The notes under the pieces are model-generated. The model worked only from the letters and a program-made list of their open reading frames with translations. It made no database searches and was not told the DNA's origin. A program made the position numbers and the translations under genes. Positions 1 to 6,629 of a stretch of 7,113 nt of DNA are shown one piece after another. This DNA comes from an uncultured Collinsella sp. (GTDB lineage Bacteria > Actinomycetota > Coriobacteriia > Coriobacteriales > Coriobacteriaceae): NCBI GenBank assembly GCA_900545075.1, contig UQXT01000098.1, positions 1-7,113 on the forward strand, in the 5' to 3' direction. Positions within the stretch are counted from its first letter, which is position 1. Each line of letters starts with the position of its first letter.

Positions 1-1030
1 CGTCTCCCGCCGCGTTGATATGTAGGTAGCGTCGCCCGCCGGCGATACAGCCGCCCACGAACTCACCGTCATTTTGGAAATCGAGGGTAAAGAGAGGCTT
101 TTTCTCTCGCATCTCGCGAATAAAACGATACATGTGTTCGCGCTGCTCAGGCGTGGGCATAAGCTCGTTGGTGGCACTGCGGCCGACCGGCATAAAGTAG
201 AAATACCAGCAGAAGAGGGCTCCCTCGCGTATCATCCAGTCCATATTTTCCTCGGTGGCGACAGTATCGGCGTTGGCGCTGGTCCAGCAGGTCGAGATAC
301 CAAACGGCAGATTTCGCTCACGCAAAAGTTTCATGGCGTGTTCGATCTTTTCGTACGTACCCTCGCCACGGCGGGCGTTGGTGGTGTGCTCGTTGCCCTC
401 GGCGCTGATGGCAGGGACAAAGTTTGCAACGCGGATCATGTCGTCACAGAACGCCTCGTCGATGAGCGTGGAATTGGTGAAGCAGAGAAACACACAGTCC
501 TGATGTTTTTCACAAATTCTGATCAGGTCGTGCTTGCGGACGAGCGGCTCGCCGCCGGTATAGATGTAGATATGCGTACCGAGCTCTTTGCCCTGCGTAA
601 CGATAGAGTCGATGTCTTCGAACGAGAGATTCTGCTTGTAGCCGTACTCGGCGGCCCAGCAGCCCGTGCAATGCAGGTTACAGGCACTTGTGGGGTCGAG
701 CAGGATGGCCCACGGAATATTGCACTGGTATTTCTCGCGGTTCTTTTCCTGTTGGGGCCAAGCGAGCAGGTTGCCGTCGACTATAAGCGCCTTGAGCAAC
801 TTGGTGCGCATTTTGGGATTAAGGTCGAAGATGCGCATGATCAGGTCATACCAATTGCCGTGACTCTTGATGACGTTGGTAAACGCCTCGCGCTGTACGG
901 GAAATACGCGATTGGGGACTAGTTTGTTCACGAGATCCATGATTTTGTCGATATTTTCTTGAGGGTTGTCGTCGAGATAATCGATGAGCTTGTTGAGCGC
1001 TGCACGCTCAGCTGACTGTGTAAGCGACAT
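1..1030 (-). CDS. Radical SAM enzyme, PqqE/MoaA-like (COG0535 type), 3' end outside the window
   Basis: The visible part is 343 residues from the ATG at 1028-1030; the C-terminus is cut by the window edge. The radical SAM cluster motif CNLHCTGC is clear, with Cys117, Cys121 and Cys124 (CxxxCxxC) to bind the [4Fe-4S] cluster that cleaves S-adenosylmethionine. A SAM-contacting TGGEPL motif follows at about residues 158-163. About 110 residues precede the cluster, longer than in a minimal radical SAM domain, and I do not recognise that N-terminal part. Near the edge, GGCIAGGR (Cys328) followed by YLHINAAGD resembles the start of a SPASM/Twitch region that binds auxiliary Fe-S clusters; the remaining cysteines would lie beyond the window. 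The start is supported by AAAGGA seven bases upstream (1038-1043). It is probably its own transcription unit, 215 bases after the efflux operon. Substrate is unknown; peptide or small-molecule modification are both possible. The superfamily call is secure, the reaction is not. Confidence 0.93.
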   Translation of the reverse strand, partial: MSLTQSAERAALNKLIDYLDDNPQENIDKIMDLVNKLVPNRVFPVQREAFTNVIKSHGNWYDLIMRIFDLNPKMRTKLLKALIVDGNLLAWPQQEKNREKYQCNIPWAILLDPTSACNLHCTGCWAAEYGYKQNLSFEDIDSIVTQGKELGTHIYIYTGGEPLVRKHDLIRICEKHQDCVFLCFTNSTLIDEAFCDDMIRVANFVPAISAEGNEHTTNARRGEGTYEKIEHAMKLLRERNLPFGISTCWTSANADTVATEENMDWMIREGALFCWYFYFMPVGRSATNELMPTPEQREHMYRFIREMREKKPLFTLDFQNDGEFVGGCIAGGRRYLHINAAGD

Positions 1031-1137
1031 AGGTATATCCTTTCACGTGTGCCTTGTGTGTGATAATACCCACTTGTGGATTAAACGAAGTTTAAAGATT
1101 TGTAATGTGTCTATTCAACGAATCAATTTGATTTGGG
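1031..1137 (-). promoter_or_regulatory. AT-rich leader/promoter region of the radical SAM gene with two short palindromes
   Basis: This segment is much richer in A+T than its surroundings. It holds two perfect short palindromes: TTAAAC-GAA-GTTTAA at 1081-1095 and AATCAA-T-TTGATT at 1121-1133, with centres 39 bases apart. On the minus strand TTGATT and TTGAAT hexamers (possible -35) lie upstream of weak -10 candidates such as TACAAA, TTTAAA and TATTAT, but no pair is close to consensus on both sides. The location just before the radical SAM start suggests a regulated promoter with operators. This is inferred from position and composition only. Confidence 0.35.
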
Positions 1138-1162
1138 GTGAAGCGTTATACCGGACGCGCTC

Positions 1163-1233
1163 TAAGTTGCGGTGGAATAGGGTCAGATATGGCCTTTTAG
1201 CAGCATAAACAATCTCTATTTCACCGCAACTTA
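1163..1233. repeat. Long inverted repeat, 18-bp arms around a 35-base spacer
   Basis: The left arm at 1163-1180 (TAAGTTGCGGTGGAATAG) and the right arm at 1216-1233 (CTATTTCACCGCAACTTA) are reverse complements at 17 of 18 positions. The single difference forms a G-U pair in a plus-strand RNA but a C-A mismatch in a minus-strand RNA. The 35-base spacer is at 1181-1215. The repeat begins 12 bases past the stop codon of the ABC permease, in the 3' untranslated part of that operon. Neither strand carries a T-run after the stem, so it is not a standard intrinsic terminator. It could be a dispersed palindromic repeat, a miniature mobile element, a processing or stability hairpin, or a two-site operator. 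I see no convincing flanking target-site duplication. Confidence 0.8.
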
Positions 1234-1245
1234 TCTGGTGTTGGC

Positions 1246-2460
1246 TTACTGATAGCGCAGGCACTCGACTGGATCGAGCTTTGCGGCGCGGCGGGCGGGG
1301 TAGAAGCCAAAGATCACGCCGATGCCGACCGATACGGCAAACGCGATCAGCACGGTCGTAATGGAGAAGCTCGGCGTAATCGACCCGGTGGCCCCAAACT
1401 CGCTCATAATGCTCGAGTTGGAGGCAAAGAATGTAAGCCCCCATGCCAGCAGATAACCAATCACGACACCTAAAATGCCGCCGGTGATACACAGCGCCGA
1501 GGATTCGGCCAAAAACTGGGTCGTGATATCGCGTCGGCTTGCGCCCAGGGCGCGGCGAATGCCAATTTCGCGAATGCGCTCGGTCACGTTGGTGAGCATC
1601 ATGTTCATAATGCCGATTCCGCCCACAAGGAGCGAAATGCCGGCAACCGCGCCCATGATGAGCGAGAAGGCGCCCATAAAGGAGTTGAGGGCATCGATAG
1701 CGCTCTTCATGGAGCTTGCCGACACGCTTTCATACTCGTCGTCCTCCGAGATACCCTTCATGCTGCGTACTTTGGATTCGATCGTCTTGCAGAGCTCATC
1801 CATATCGGTGCCCTCGGCGGCGAGTGCCGTCACGCTGGGAAACGACGGATTGTCATCGCCGAAGAGCTCGGCGATCGTTGTTCGAGGCATGTACAGGCTC
1901 AGCGAGCCCATGGAGTCGTTGCCGCCGTCGATGACGCCAATGATCTGCACGTCTCCGCTCGAGACCTTGATGGTCTTGCCAATCGCGTCCTGTTCGTTGC
2001 CGTAAATTTGATCGGCGCCTCCGCGGCCAATGAGCGCCACGCGCGCGCCGGATTTGGACTCGATGTCGCTATAGGTGCGACCGGCGACGATTTTGCTGGC
2101 GCCCACGGCGTCGAGCATGTCGCTATCGACACCCTGGGCCATGACGGTATAGCTTTTATCCCCAACTTTGTGCTCGGAATAGGCGCTGTCGACGATGCCG
2201 ATCTGCTCAATTTGCGGCACCATCTTGCGCAGCTTCTCGACGTCCGAATCGGTGAGCTCTTGGGACGAGTAGATTTGCACCATGCGGGCCGCGTTGAGGC
2301 CCAAGCTGTTGACCAGACTGTTTTGGATGCCGCCGATGAGCGAGGTCATGGCTATGACCGAGGCGATGCCAATGACGATGCCCAGGATGGTGAGCAGGCT
2401 ACGACCCTTGTTGGCCTCGAGCGAGTGCAGGGCTTCTTGTACAAGATCTCGGGTGCTCAT
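1246..2460 (-). CDS. MacB-type ABC transporter permease (FtsX family)
   Basis: This 404-residue protein is the membrane subunit of an ABC efflux system. Transmembrane helix 1 (about 21-43) carries the family signature LTILGIVIGIASVI. A large extracytoplasmic MacB-type periplasmic-core domain spans about 44-260. Three helices close the protein (about 264-288, 316-340, 366-388), and the cytosolic loop ERIREIGIRRALGASRRDI (294-312) is the typical FtsX/MacB contact with the ATPase. It ends in ARRAAKLDPVECLRYQ, the usual family tail. I chose the ATG at 2458-2460 because AAAGGAG lies seven bases upstream (2468-2474) and the ATG overlaps the ATPase stop in an ATGA arrangement, implying translational coupling. 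An in-frame ATG at 2496 would add 12 residues with no family support. Length matches stand-alone MacB/YknZ-like permeases, where the ATPase is a separate chain. Substrate is unknown. Confidence 0.95.
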   Translation of the reverse strand: MSTRDLVQEALHSLEANKGRSLLTILGIVIGIASVIAMTSLIGGIQNSLVNSLGLNAARMVQIYSSQELTDSDVEKLRKMVPQIEQIGIVDSAYSEHKVGDKSYTVMAQGVDSDMLDAVGASKIVAGRTYSDIESKSGARVALIGRGGADQIYGNEQDAIGKTIKVSSGDVQIIGVIDGGNDSMGSLSLYMPRTTIAELFGDDNPSFPSVTALAAEGTDMDELCKTIESKVRSMKGISEDDEYESVSASSMKSAIDALNSFMGAFSLIMGAVAGISLLVGGIGIMNMMLTNVTERIREIGIRRALGASRRDITTQFLAESSALCITGGILGVVIGYLLAWGLTFFASNSSIMSEFGATGSITPSFSITTVLIAFAVSVGIGVIFGFYPARRAAKLDPVECLRYQ

Positions 2461-3230
2461 GCCTTCGCTCCTTTCGGCCACGTGGAAGATGTACAAGTCG
2501 CGGGTAGGTTGCTGATGGCGCCGCGTAGCGTATTCGGCGCATGCGCGATATATGCGCCGTCATGGATTCGCCCGTCGCGAATGGTTACGGCTCGGTCTGC
2601 CTCGGCTGCAATGCCCGGATCGTGCGTGATGAGCACGATGGTCTTGCCTCGTTCTTGGAGCTTATGGAACGTTTCCATGACGAGTGCTCCGGTTGTCGAG
2701 TCAAGGTTTCCCGTGGGCTCGTCGGCCAAAATGATGGGCGGATCGTTGACGAGGGCGCGCGCGATGGCGACGCGCTGCATTTGTCCGCCCGAGAGTTCCG
2801 ATATGCGGTGGTCCCAATGGTCGACCGGAAGCGTTACGGCTTGCAGTGCGTGCACGGCGCGCATCTCGCGCTGGTTGCGCGGCAGATTGGTGTAGGACAG
2901 CGGCAGCATGACGTTTTCGATAACCGACAGACGCGGCAGCAGGTTGAAACTTTGAAAGACAAAGCCAATGCTCAGCGCACGCACCTCGGTGAGCTCATCG
3001 TCGTCGAGTTCGGCGACATTGAGCCCCTGCAGGTAATAGTCGCCCGCCGTCGGTTTGTCCAAGCAACCCAGGATGTTCATGAGCGTCGACTTGCCCGAGC
3101 CCGAGGGGCCGGTGATGGCGACGAACTCACCGGGGTCTACCGCCAGGCTCACGTTGTGCAGGATGTGGGCGCAACCGGCCTCGCTCTCAAAGATGCGGTG
3201 CACGTTGCGGATGTCGATGACGGGGCGCAT
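2457..3230 (-). CDS. ABC transporter ATP-binding protein, MacB/LolD/YknY type
   Basis: This 257-residue ATPase has the full nucleotide-binding set: Walker A GPSGSGKST (41-49), Q-loop Gln93 in FVFQSFNLLP, signature LSGGQ (146-150), Walker B IILADE (166-171) with Glu171 as catalytic base, D-loop GNLD (174-177) and switch His203. LLPRLSVIENVMLPL after the Q-loop is typical of the MacB/LolD/lipoprotein-export branch. It would sit on the cytosolic face and energise the permease encoded by the next gene. Its ATG (3228-3230) shares one base with the adaptor's TAA stop, and its TGA overlaps the permease ATG by four bases, so the three genes are almost surely one operon with coupled translation. It runs about 25 residues past the usual family end; the extra tail (about 235-257, ending WPKGAKA) covers the permease ribosome binding site and has no recognisable motif. 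Confidence 0.96.
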   Translation of the reverse strand: MRPVIDIRNVHRIFESEAGCAHILHNVSLAVDPGEFVAITGPSGSGKSTLMNILGCLDKPTAGDYYLQGLNVAELDDDELTEVRALSIGFVFQSFNLLPRLSVIENVMLPLSYTNLPRNQREMRAVHALQAVTLPVDHWDHRISELSGGQMQRVAIARALVNDPPIILADEPTGNLDSTTGALVMETFHKLQERGKTIVLITHDPGIAAEADRAVTIRDGRIHDGAYIAHAPNTLRGAISNLPATCTSSTWPKGAKA

Positions 3231-4642
3231 TACATGCCCTCGTCGGCAGGCATGCTGTCGCCGCCGTCTGCCGTCATGCCCGCGCCGGTATCCATAACGA
3301 TAGTGTCGCCATCGCGCAGCTTGGTAACCGGCACGTCGGGGTTGATTTCGTTGCCCTGGTCGTCGCGCTTGACCTGCGTCTTACCGACCACGGCGTCGTT
3401 GTCGTTTTGCGTCACGACAGTCACCTTCACGCGGCGCGTCTCCTTGCCTTCGTCATCGGTGGCCACGTTGACGTAATAGTGCTCGCCGTCCTCGGTCATC
3501 AGTGCCATGGTGGGCACCATGACCACGTCGTCAAGCTGCTCGGTTACCACCGAGACCTCGGCAGTCATACCGGGCTTCAGGCGGCTATCTGGTGCCTCGA
3601 TGAGGATGTCGACGTTAAAGGTCACGTTGCCGCCGCCACCGTTGGCGGCGTCGGAGTTTGCCACCGACGCGATAGCCGTGACGGTGCCCTGGCTCACGAT
3701 ATCGGGAAACGCGGGATAGGTAACGTTGGCGCTCTGGCCCACGGCGATCTTGGCGATGTCCTTTTCGCCCACCTGAACCGTCACCTTCATCTTGGAGAGA
3801 TCGGCGATCTGCATGCACTGCTTGCCGCCGCTCGTGTCGCCTTCGCCCATGATCATGCCTCCGGTCACCGTGGCGCCCACTTTGGCGTTGAGCTCGACGA
3901 TGCTACCCGAGCTGGGGGCCTTTACGGTGCGTTCGGCCGCCTTGGCGTTTGCCTGGTCCAAGGTTGCCTGGGCCGAGGCGAGATTGCGCTGGGCGCTCGA
4001 GACGGCGCTGGCGTTGGCGGTTGCATCCGTCGGGGCGGTCGCTCCGTCGACATCCAGCGTCGGTGCTGCCTGTGCGGCGGCGAGCGCCGCCTGCGCGTTT
4101 TTCAGGTCTTCCTGGGCGGCCGCGACCGCGCGCTTCGCCTCGGCAACGGCGTTATCGAGCTCATCGTTTTTGATGGTCATAAGCACGTCGCCCTCGTTGA
4201 CGCTTTGACCGGCCTGCACGTTGATCTGTGCCACCGTACCGTCGACAGAAGGGGAAACGACCGAGGCGGAAATGGGCTTGAGCTGTCCTTTTGCCTCGAC
4301 AGTCGTGGTAAAGGTGCCTTCCATGACCATGTCGGTCACCGGCCCGTTGGTACCAGCTGGCATTGCGTTGACGACTAAAGTCACGACAACGGCGATGAGC
4401 ACAAGAGCGCCCACGATGCCGACCGCAATGCCGCGGCGGACGAGCTTTTTGTGTCGACGTTCGGCACGTTTGGTCTTGAGCTTTGCGTAGGCCTCGTCGT
4501 CGGATATACCGGAGCCGCCTTGCTCGTTGTCGTTTTGCTGTGCCGTGGGGGCGCTTGTGATAAGCGGCAGTGTTTCGGTTGCGTCTTGCTGCGCGTTCCC
4601 GGAATCGTCGGGGCCCGGAGTGATGGTGGGGACTTTTGACAT
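3230..4642 (-). CDS. Membrane-fusion/periplasmic adaptor subunit of an ABC efflux system (HlyD/MacA/YknX-like)
   Basis: This 470-residue adaptor has a polar cytosolic N-terminus (1-70, with a basic patch KTKRAERRHKKLVRR just before the membrane), one transmembrane anchor (about 71-92) and an outer part. The first barrel-sandwich (lipoyl-like) half is around 126-158 (SPSVDGTVAQINVQAGQSV). An Ala/Gln-rich helical hairpin follows, with arms near 160-193 and 212-238 around a loop rich in Thr, Asp and Ala. The second lipoyl half begins with APSSGSIVELNAKVG (242-256), and beta-barrel and membrane-proximal domains follow. The end (450-470) is acidic, Gly/Met-rich and probably disordered. The start is fixed by AAAGGAG five bases upstream (4648-4654); a longer in-frame reading back to 4810 would run over that site and into the previous gene. 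In a bacterium without an outer membrane it presumably assists the permease at the outer face rather than docking to TolC. Confidence 0.93.
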   Translation of the reverse strand: MSKVPTITPGPDDSGNAQQDATETLPLITSAPTAQQNDNEQGGSGISDDEAYAKLKTKRAERRHKKLVRRGIAVGIVGALVLIAVVVTLVVNAMPAGTNGPVTDMVMEGTFTTTVEAKGQLKPISASVVSPSVDGTVAQINVQAGQSVNEGDVLMTIKNDELDNAVAEAKRAVAAAQEDLKNAQAALAAAQAAPTLDVDGATAPTDATANASAVSSAQRNLASAQATLDQANAKAAERTVKAPSSGSIVELNAKVGATVTGGMIMGEGDTSGGKQCMQIADLSKMKVTVQVGEKDIAKIAVGQSANVTYPAFPDIVSQGTVTAIASVANSDAANGGGGNVTFNVDILIEAPDSRLKPGMTAEVSVVTEQLDDVVMVPTMALMTEDGEHYYVNVATDDEGKETRRVKVTVVTQNDNDAVVGKTQVKRDDQGNEINPDVPVTKLRDGDTIVMDTGAGMTADGGDSMPADEGM

Positions 4643-4770
4643 AGCGTCTCCTTTATAGAACATACCGCGATTAGTATATACGCCCGCCGGTTGGGGCGGG
4701 CGCATGGGCATGTTTCTTTCAGCAATGAAAGGTAGGCGGCTCTGGACTTTATTGTGTCGCGTGTGATGTG
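4643..4770 (-). promoter_or_regulatory. Gap between transpeptidase and efflux operon: GC-rich hairpin and possible promoter
   Basis: A perfect 8-bp GC-rich inverted repeat, CGCCCGCC / GGCGGGCG, lies at 4681-4688 and 4695-4702 around a six-base loop. On the coding (minus) strand it is followed directly by TATATACTAAT, which contains a TATACT hexamer close to a -10 box (4673-4678), and then by the AAAGGAG site of the adaptor gene. No TTGACA-like -35 exists at the right distance; the hairpin occupies that place. It may be a weak terminator for the transpeptidase gene (there is no real T-run), an operator over an activator-dependent promoter, or an attenuator. A second small stem, CTTTCA-GCAA-TGAAAG (plus strand, 4716-4731), lies upstream. 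The hairpins are seen directly; the roles are inferred. Confidence 0.4.
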
Positions 4771-6525
4771 CTACGAGTGCACGACCACGCACAGACCGAC
4801 TTTGATGCAATCGTGCAGTGCTTTGGCATCGCTCGGCCGCAAATTAATGCAGCCGTGGCTGCCGCACCAGTTGTAGGAGTTGGGGTTATCAAAACTTGCA
4901 TCGTTCTGCCAGAAGGCATCATGGAAACCCACCATGTTGCCCTCAAAGGGCATCCAGTAGTCGACCTTGCTTTCGTATTCTGGCTTGCCGGTTTCGGGGT
5001 CCTTTTTGCCGATAAGCGTTGTTCCGCCACTGTTGCTGTTGATCTGCCATACGCCTTCGGGTGTGGCATGCCCATCCGGTCGTCCCGAGATGAAGTGTGC
5101 TTCCCAGACGATGGAACCATTTTCGTCATAGTATCGGGCATATTGCTCGGAAAGATCGACGTCGATGTAGGCCTTCCAGTCGGGCTCGCCCTTTGCGGTG
5201 AAGGTATCGGCCTTCTTGGAATACGAAATTTCGATGTCGCCCGTCTGCTTGTTGTTGATGGCGTCTTCTACTTGCTTGGCGAGCGTTTTGCTGTCAATGG
5301 ACCAGCCAAAGTCGCCGCCCTCGACGGCGCACTCCTTACCGTCGGCTCGTGTCCACCAGCGTGTGGTTCCTACGGTATTAAAGCCATTGGCGAGCTCTGC
5401 AGCCCAGCTACTGATCTGTGAGGTATCGAGCGTGGGATTGGCCGGATCAGTAAAGCTGATCCACTGCAGCACTGAGCTGCCGTCGACCTTGCCGACCTCA
5501 TCGCCGTTAAGCTTGAGGCTCACGTTGACGCCCAGGAAGTTGTTGGCGGCATCGCATGCGGCTTGAATCTGGTCGTTGGTGAGTGTGCCGTTGAGGGGCT
5601 CGTAGGCGTCGTTGCCGATCTTGGTAATGTCAACGGATTCGGCCAGCGTTGCGAGCTCAAGCTCGGCATACTTGATCACGTGCTTGCGGCTGAGCTTTTC
5701 GTTGGAGCGGGCCTTCTCCACGGTGAACTTGCCAGCTTGCTCGTCATAGGAGCTCGAGGCCTCAAAGGTGCCAGAACGACCTTCGTTGAAGGCATCGATG
5801 GCGGCGCCCAGATCCTCTTCGAACTGCTTTTGATCAAAGGCATTGGAGAGCATGGACAGGTCGACATCTTGATCGAGGTTGACCTCATTATTGGCGACGG
5901 TGGTCTTGGCCTTGCCGCTTAACGACTCGACAAGGCGGGCCGGCCACATAAAGGCTTCATTGTGACTGATGATCTCTTTTGCGGCAGTTTCGCCGTCGAC
6001 GATGGGCTCATCGGATTTGGGCTGGTAGGTCCAGCTAAAGTCGTCGCCCGAGACGGTGAGCTTGTAATGCTTCCATGCCGAGTTAACCTTAGTGGCGGCG
6101 GAAGAGGCGTTGGAAAACGAGATATCGACGCCGGCGATGGTGGTGTTGGGGTAAGCAATCTGCGAAAACGCCACGACGCCTACGATGTAGACGATAGCTA
6201 CGAGGCCGAGGACGACGAAGAACGCTGTCTTGCCGCCCGTCTTTTTGCCCTTTGCGGATCGTTTGTCGGCGGGGCCGCGGTTGTTGGAAACTCGAGTGTG
6301 CGAAGGGCCCTGGTTGTGACCGGCTCCATTTGCGGAACGATGCTGGTGCTGCTGATATTGCTTACGCTGCTGATGCTGGCCCTGATTGCGGCGCGGGGAG
6401 GTCTTTGCCGCGCCGTGCTGTTGACCATGGGCTGGCGCGATGGGACGCGGCGATTGGATGCCACCGGGCTGCCTACTTGGCTGTTGCGGATCGGGAATCA
6501 GTTGGCTGCGGTCGATTTGCGACAT
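4771..6525 (-). CDS. Membrane-anchored L,D-transpeptidase (YkuD domain) with PG-binding region
   Basis: This 584-residue cell-wall enzyme should form 3-3 peptidoglycan cross-links or attach molecules to the wall, on the outside of the membrane. Residues 1-98 are a cytosolic, low-complexity tail rich in Gln, His, Arg, Pro and Gly. One transmembrane helix follows (about 100-121), then PNTTIAGVDISFSNASSA, typical of the start of VanW/PG-binding-4 type wall proteins. The middle (about 140-450) is consistent with one or two putative peptidoglycan-binding domains of the PF12229 kind. The YkuD catalytic domain runs from about 453 to the end: GFHDAFW contains His535, and SHGCINLRPSDAKAL holds His557, the nucleophile Cys559 and Arg563, the full active-site motif. 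The start ATG has GAAGGA ten bases upstream (6536-6541), a slightly long spacing, and a TATAAT farther up. Domain limits in the middle are approximate. Confidence 0.95.
   Translation of the reverse strand: MSQIDRSQLIPDPQQPSRQPGGIQSPRPIAPAHGQQHGAAKTSPRRNQGQHQQRKQYQQHQHRSANGAGHNQGPSHTRVSNNRGPADKRSAKGKKTGGKTAFFVVLGLVAIVYIVGVVAFSQIAYPNTTIAGVDISFSNASSAATKVNSAWKHYKLTVSGDDFSWTYQPKSDEPIVDGETAAKEIISHNEAFMWPARLVESLSGKAKTTVANNEVNLDQDVDLSMLSNAFDQKQFEEDLGAAIDAFNEGRSGTFEASSSYDEQAGKFTVEKARSNEKLSRKHVIKYAELELATLAESVDITKIGNDAYEPLNGTLTNDQIQAACDAANNFLGVNVSLKLNGDEVGKVDGSSVLQWISFTDPANPTLDTSQISSWAAELANGFNTVGTTRWWTRADGKECAVEGGDFGWSIDSKTLAKQVEDAINNKQTGDIEISYSKKADTFTAKGEPDWKAYIDVDLSEQYARYYDENGSIVWEAHFISGRPDGHATPEGVWQINSNSGGTTLIGKKDPETGKPEYESKVDYWMPFEGNMVGFHDAFWQNDASFDNPNSYNWCGSHGCINLRPSDAKALHDCIKVGLCVVVHS
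6340..6385 (-). repeat. Imperfect CAG/CAC-rich tract coding the Gln/His-rich tail
   Basis: Within the transpeptidase gene, the minus strand carries an imperfect run of CAG, CAC and CAT codons interrupted by CGT, AAG, CAA and TAT. It codes the Gln/His/Arg-rich stretch QGQHQQRKQYQQHQHR (about residues 48-63). It is a degenerate trinucleotide tract rather than a clean microsatellite and lies in the part of the protein predicted to be cytosolic and disordered. Length variation between strains is plausible but not shown. Confidence 0.5.
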
Positions 6526-6575
6526 CGTGTATATTTCCTTCGAGTTTCGCTTTGCGGCTCATCGTGTTTTAACTG

Positions 6576-6612
6576 GGCTTGAATTATAGCGATTACGTAG
6601 TTGCTTGTGTTA
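6576..6612 (-). promoter_or_regulatory. Likely promoter of the L,D-transpeptidase gene
   Basis: On the minus strand a perfect TATAAT (plus-strand 6583-6588) lies 57 bases before the transpeptidase ATG, implying an RNA start near 6575 and a leader of about 50 bases. The -35 region is poor: GTAACA at a 19-base spacing or weaker hexamers at 17, and no extended -10 TG. It may need an activator or be recognised mainly through the -10. It follows the palindrome that probably ends sdaA transcription, which supports an independent unit. Confidence 0.45.
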
Positions 6613-6629
6613 CGAAAACGGTGGCGATA

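Noticed and set aside
74..922. 282-residue plus-strand open frame opposite the radical SAM gene
   Set aside because: It is antisense to a gene with clear catalytic motifs, its protein has no recognisable domain, and its composition is that of a codon-bias shadow.
1031..1245. Possible small protein gene or tRNA in the widest gap
   Set aside because: The open frames reaching into it have no well-placed ribosome binding site or recognisable product, and no cloverleaf or CCA-ended arm is visible.
2461..2496. Upstream ATG adding 12 residues to the permease
   Set aside because: The added residues match nothing in the family and the AAAGGAG site and ATGA overlap point to the ATG at 2458-2460.
2008..4378. 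Several long plus-strand open frames (2008-2895, 2541-3476, 3407-4378) opposite the efflux operon
   Set aside because: Their products are rich in Gly, Val, His, Asp and Arg with no domain pattern, as expected from complements of G+C-rich codons, and the minus strand is fully explained.
4643..4810. Upstream in-frame ATGs extending the adaptor by up to 56 residues
   Set aside because: They would translate through the hairpin and the AAAGGAG site and overlap the end of the transpeptidase gene; the ATG at 4640-4642 has a five-base spacing to a strong site.
5444..5462. Perfect GGATCAG / CTGATCC inverted repeat with a five-base loop inside the transpeptidase gene
   Set aside because: It lies in ordinary coding sequence and a 7-bp stem is within what chance gives over several kilobases; no T-run or other signal accompanies it.
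5962..6582. Plus-strand frame with a hydrophobic Leu-rich stretch that looks like a small membrane protein
   Set aside because: The hydrophobic run is the complement of the Gln/His (CAG/CAC) tract of the transpeptidase gene; reading CTG/GTG codons gives Leu/Val artificially.
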